A stretch of 64,000 nucleotides of DNA from an uncultured Aeromonadales bacterium (GTDB lineage: Bacteria; Pseudomonadota; Gammaproteobacteria; Enterobacterales; Succinivibrionaceae). Of the stretch, positions 63,776 through 64,000 are shown in pieces (within the stretch, counting starts at the first letter, position 1; each line of letters starts with the position of its first letter). The DNA lies in contig CACZLZ010000004.1 in NCBI GenBank assembly GCA_902782145.1, positions 62,001 to 126,000 of the forward strand. The letters run 5' to 3'. The notes under the pieces were generated by a model that worked only from the letters and a program-made list of their open reading frames with translations, did not search any database and was not told where the DNA came from. A program made the position numbers and the translations under genes.

Positions 63776-64000
63776 ACCGGACCTCACTTAGCAAATGCAA
63801 AAAGCAGCAGACAGGCAGTCCGCCTGCTCCGGCCGTAACTGCCCAGATCCTTTGACGATTGAAATGCCGCCTGTGTTCCCGGAAAAAGCGCCTGCACGCA
63901 ACTCTTCTTCAGGATTGTGACGGGGTGTCCCTTTTTCAGCCCCCACCGGCTCCGTTCGTGAACCTTCCGGAAGACGCATCCGCTCCGGGATCTGCATGTT
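63776..64000. other. Upstream region of the small secreted protein, to window edge
   Basis: 225 bases. A short A+T-rich patch (63788-63806) precedes the gene. No other coding sequence is supported; a 69-codon minus-strand frame here lacks any recognisable features. Confidence 0.45.

Noticed and set aside
63788..63997. 69-codon minus-strand frame at the window edge
   Set aside because: It lies in the upstream region of the small secreted gene, has no ribosome site and shows no protein-like pattern.

Overview
The window looks like a chromosomal segment of a GC-rich gammaproteobacterium. The S10 ribosomal operon, the mreBCD-maf-rng-tldD block, a complete MSHA (type IVa pilus) locus next to mreB, and a type II secretion operon ending in gspN-nudE form the combination known from Vibrio, Shewanella and Aeromonas. 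A very large secreted amylase-like protein, closest to the small starch-degrading family GH119, makes me favour an amylolytic member of the Succinivibrionaceae (Succinimonas-like). That placement is inference from gene content only. Almost every gene lies on the minus strand; only argE, tmcA and a transposase fragment are on the plus strand.

Layout by coordinate. (1) 1-4202: start of the S10 operon (rpsJ-rplC-rplD-rplW-rplB-rpsS-rplV-rpsC, the last cut by the window edge) with its leader and promoter. (2) 4216-13781: arginine biosynthesis. argC-argB-argF-argG and argH are on the minus strand and argE is divergent; the block is broken by an ATPase/DUF234 gene between argG and argH. A divergent S10/NusE paralogue that lacks the ribosome-binding loop sits between argH and the S10 promoter and is the most unusual gene here. 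(3) 14041-26939: gpsA-gspCDEFGHIJKLMN-nudE, one tightly packed type II secretion transcription unit. (4) 27461-32722: the 1753-residue GH119-like enzyme with a CBM25-like module, five PKD domains and three copies of a second carbohydrate-binding-like module; it is a likely substrate of the neighbouring secretion system. (5) 33479-34559: secB and a membrane-anchored rhodanese-like gene (yibN position) without the catalytic cysteine. (6) 35086-41619: tldD, rng, maf, mreD, mreC, mreB. (7) 42200-60102: MSHA locus mshI-I2-J-K-L-M-N-E-G-F-B-C-A-D-O-P-Q. (8) 60665-64000: tmcA, a remnant of an IS110-family element with a structured left end, and a small secreted protein.

How they fit together: the arginine genes carry out N-acetylglutamate to arginine by the linear (ArgE) route. 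The Gsp machine could export the multi-module starch enzyme, whose gene lies 0.5 kb from gpsA. The MSHA genes encode a retractable pilus whose extension ATPase MshE carries two c-di-GMP-binding MshEN motifs. Synteny breaks (grxC missing between yibN and secB, the amylase between secB and gpsA, yhdP missing between rng and tldD, mshH missing before mshI, an ATPase inside the arg cluster) mark the places where this genome was remodelled. No rRNA, tRNA or CRISPR array was seen. Intergenic DNA is rich in GATC-containing short palindromes.
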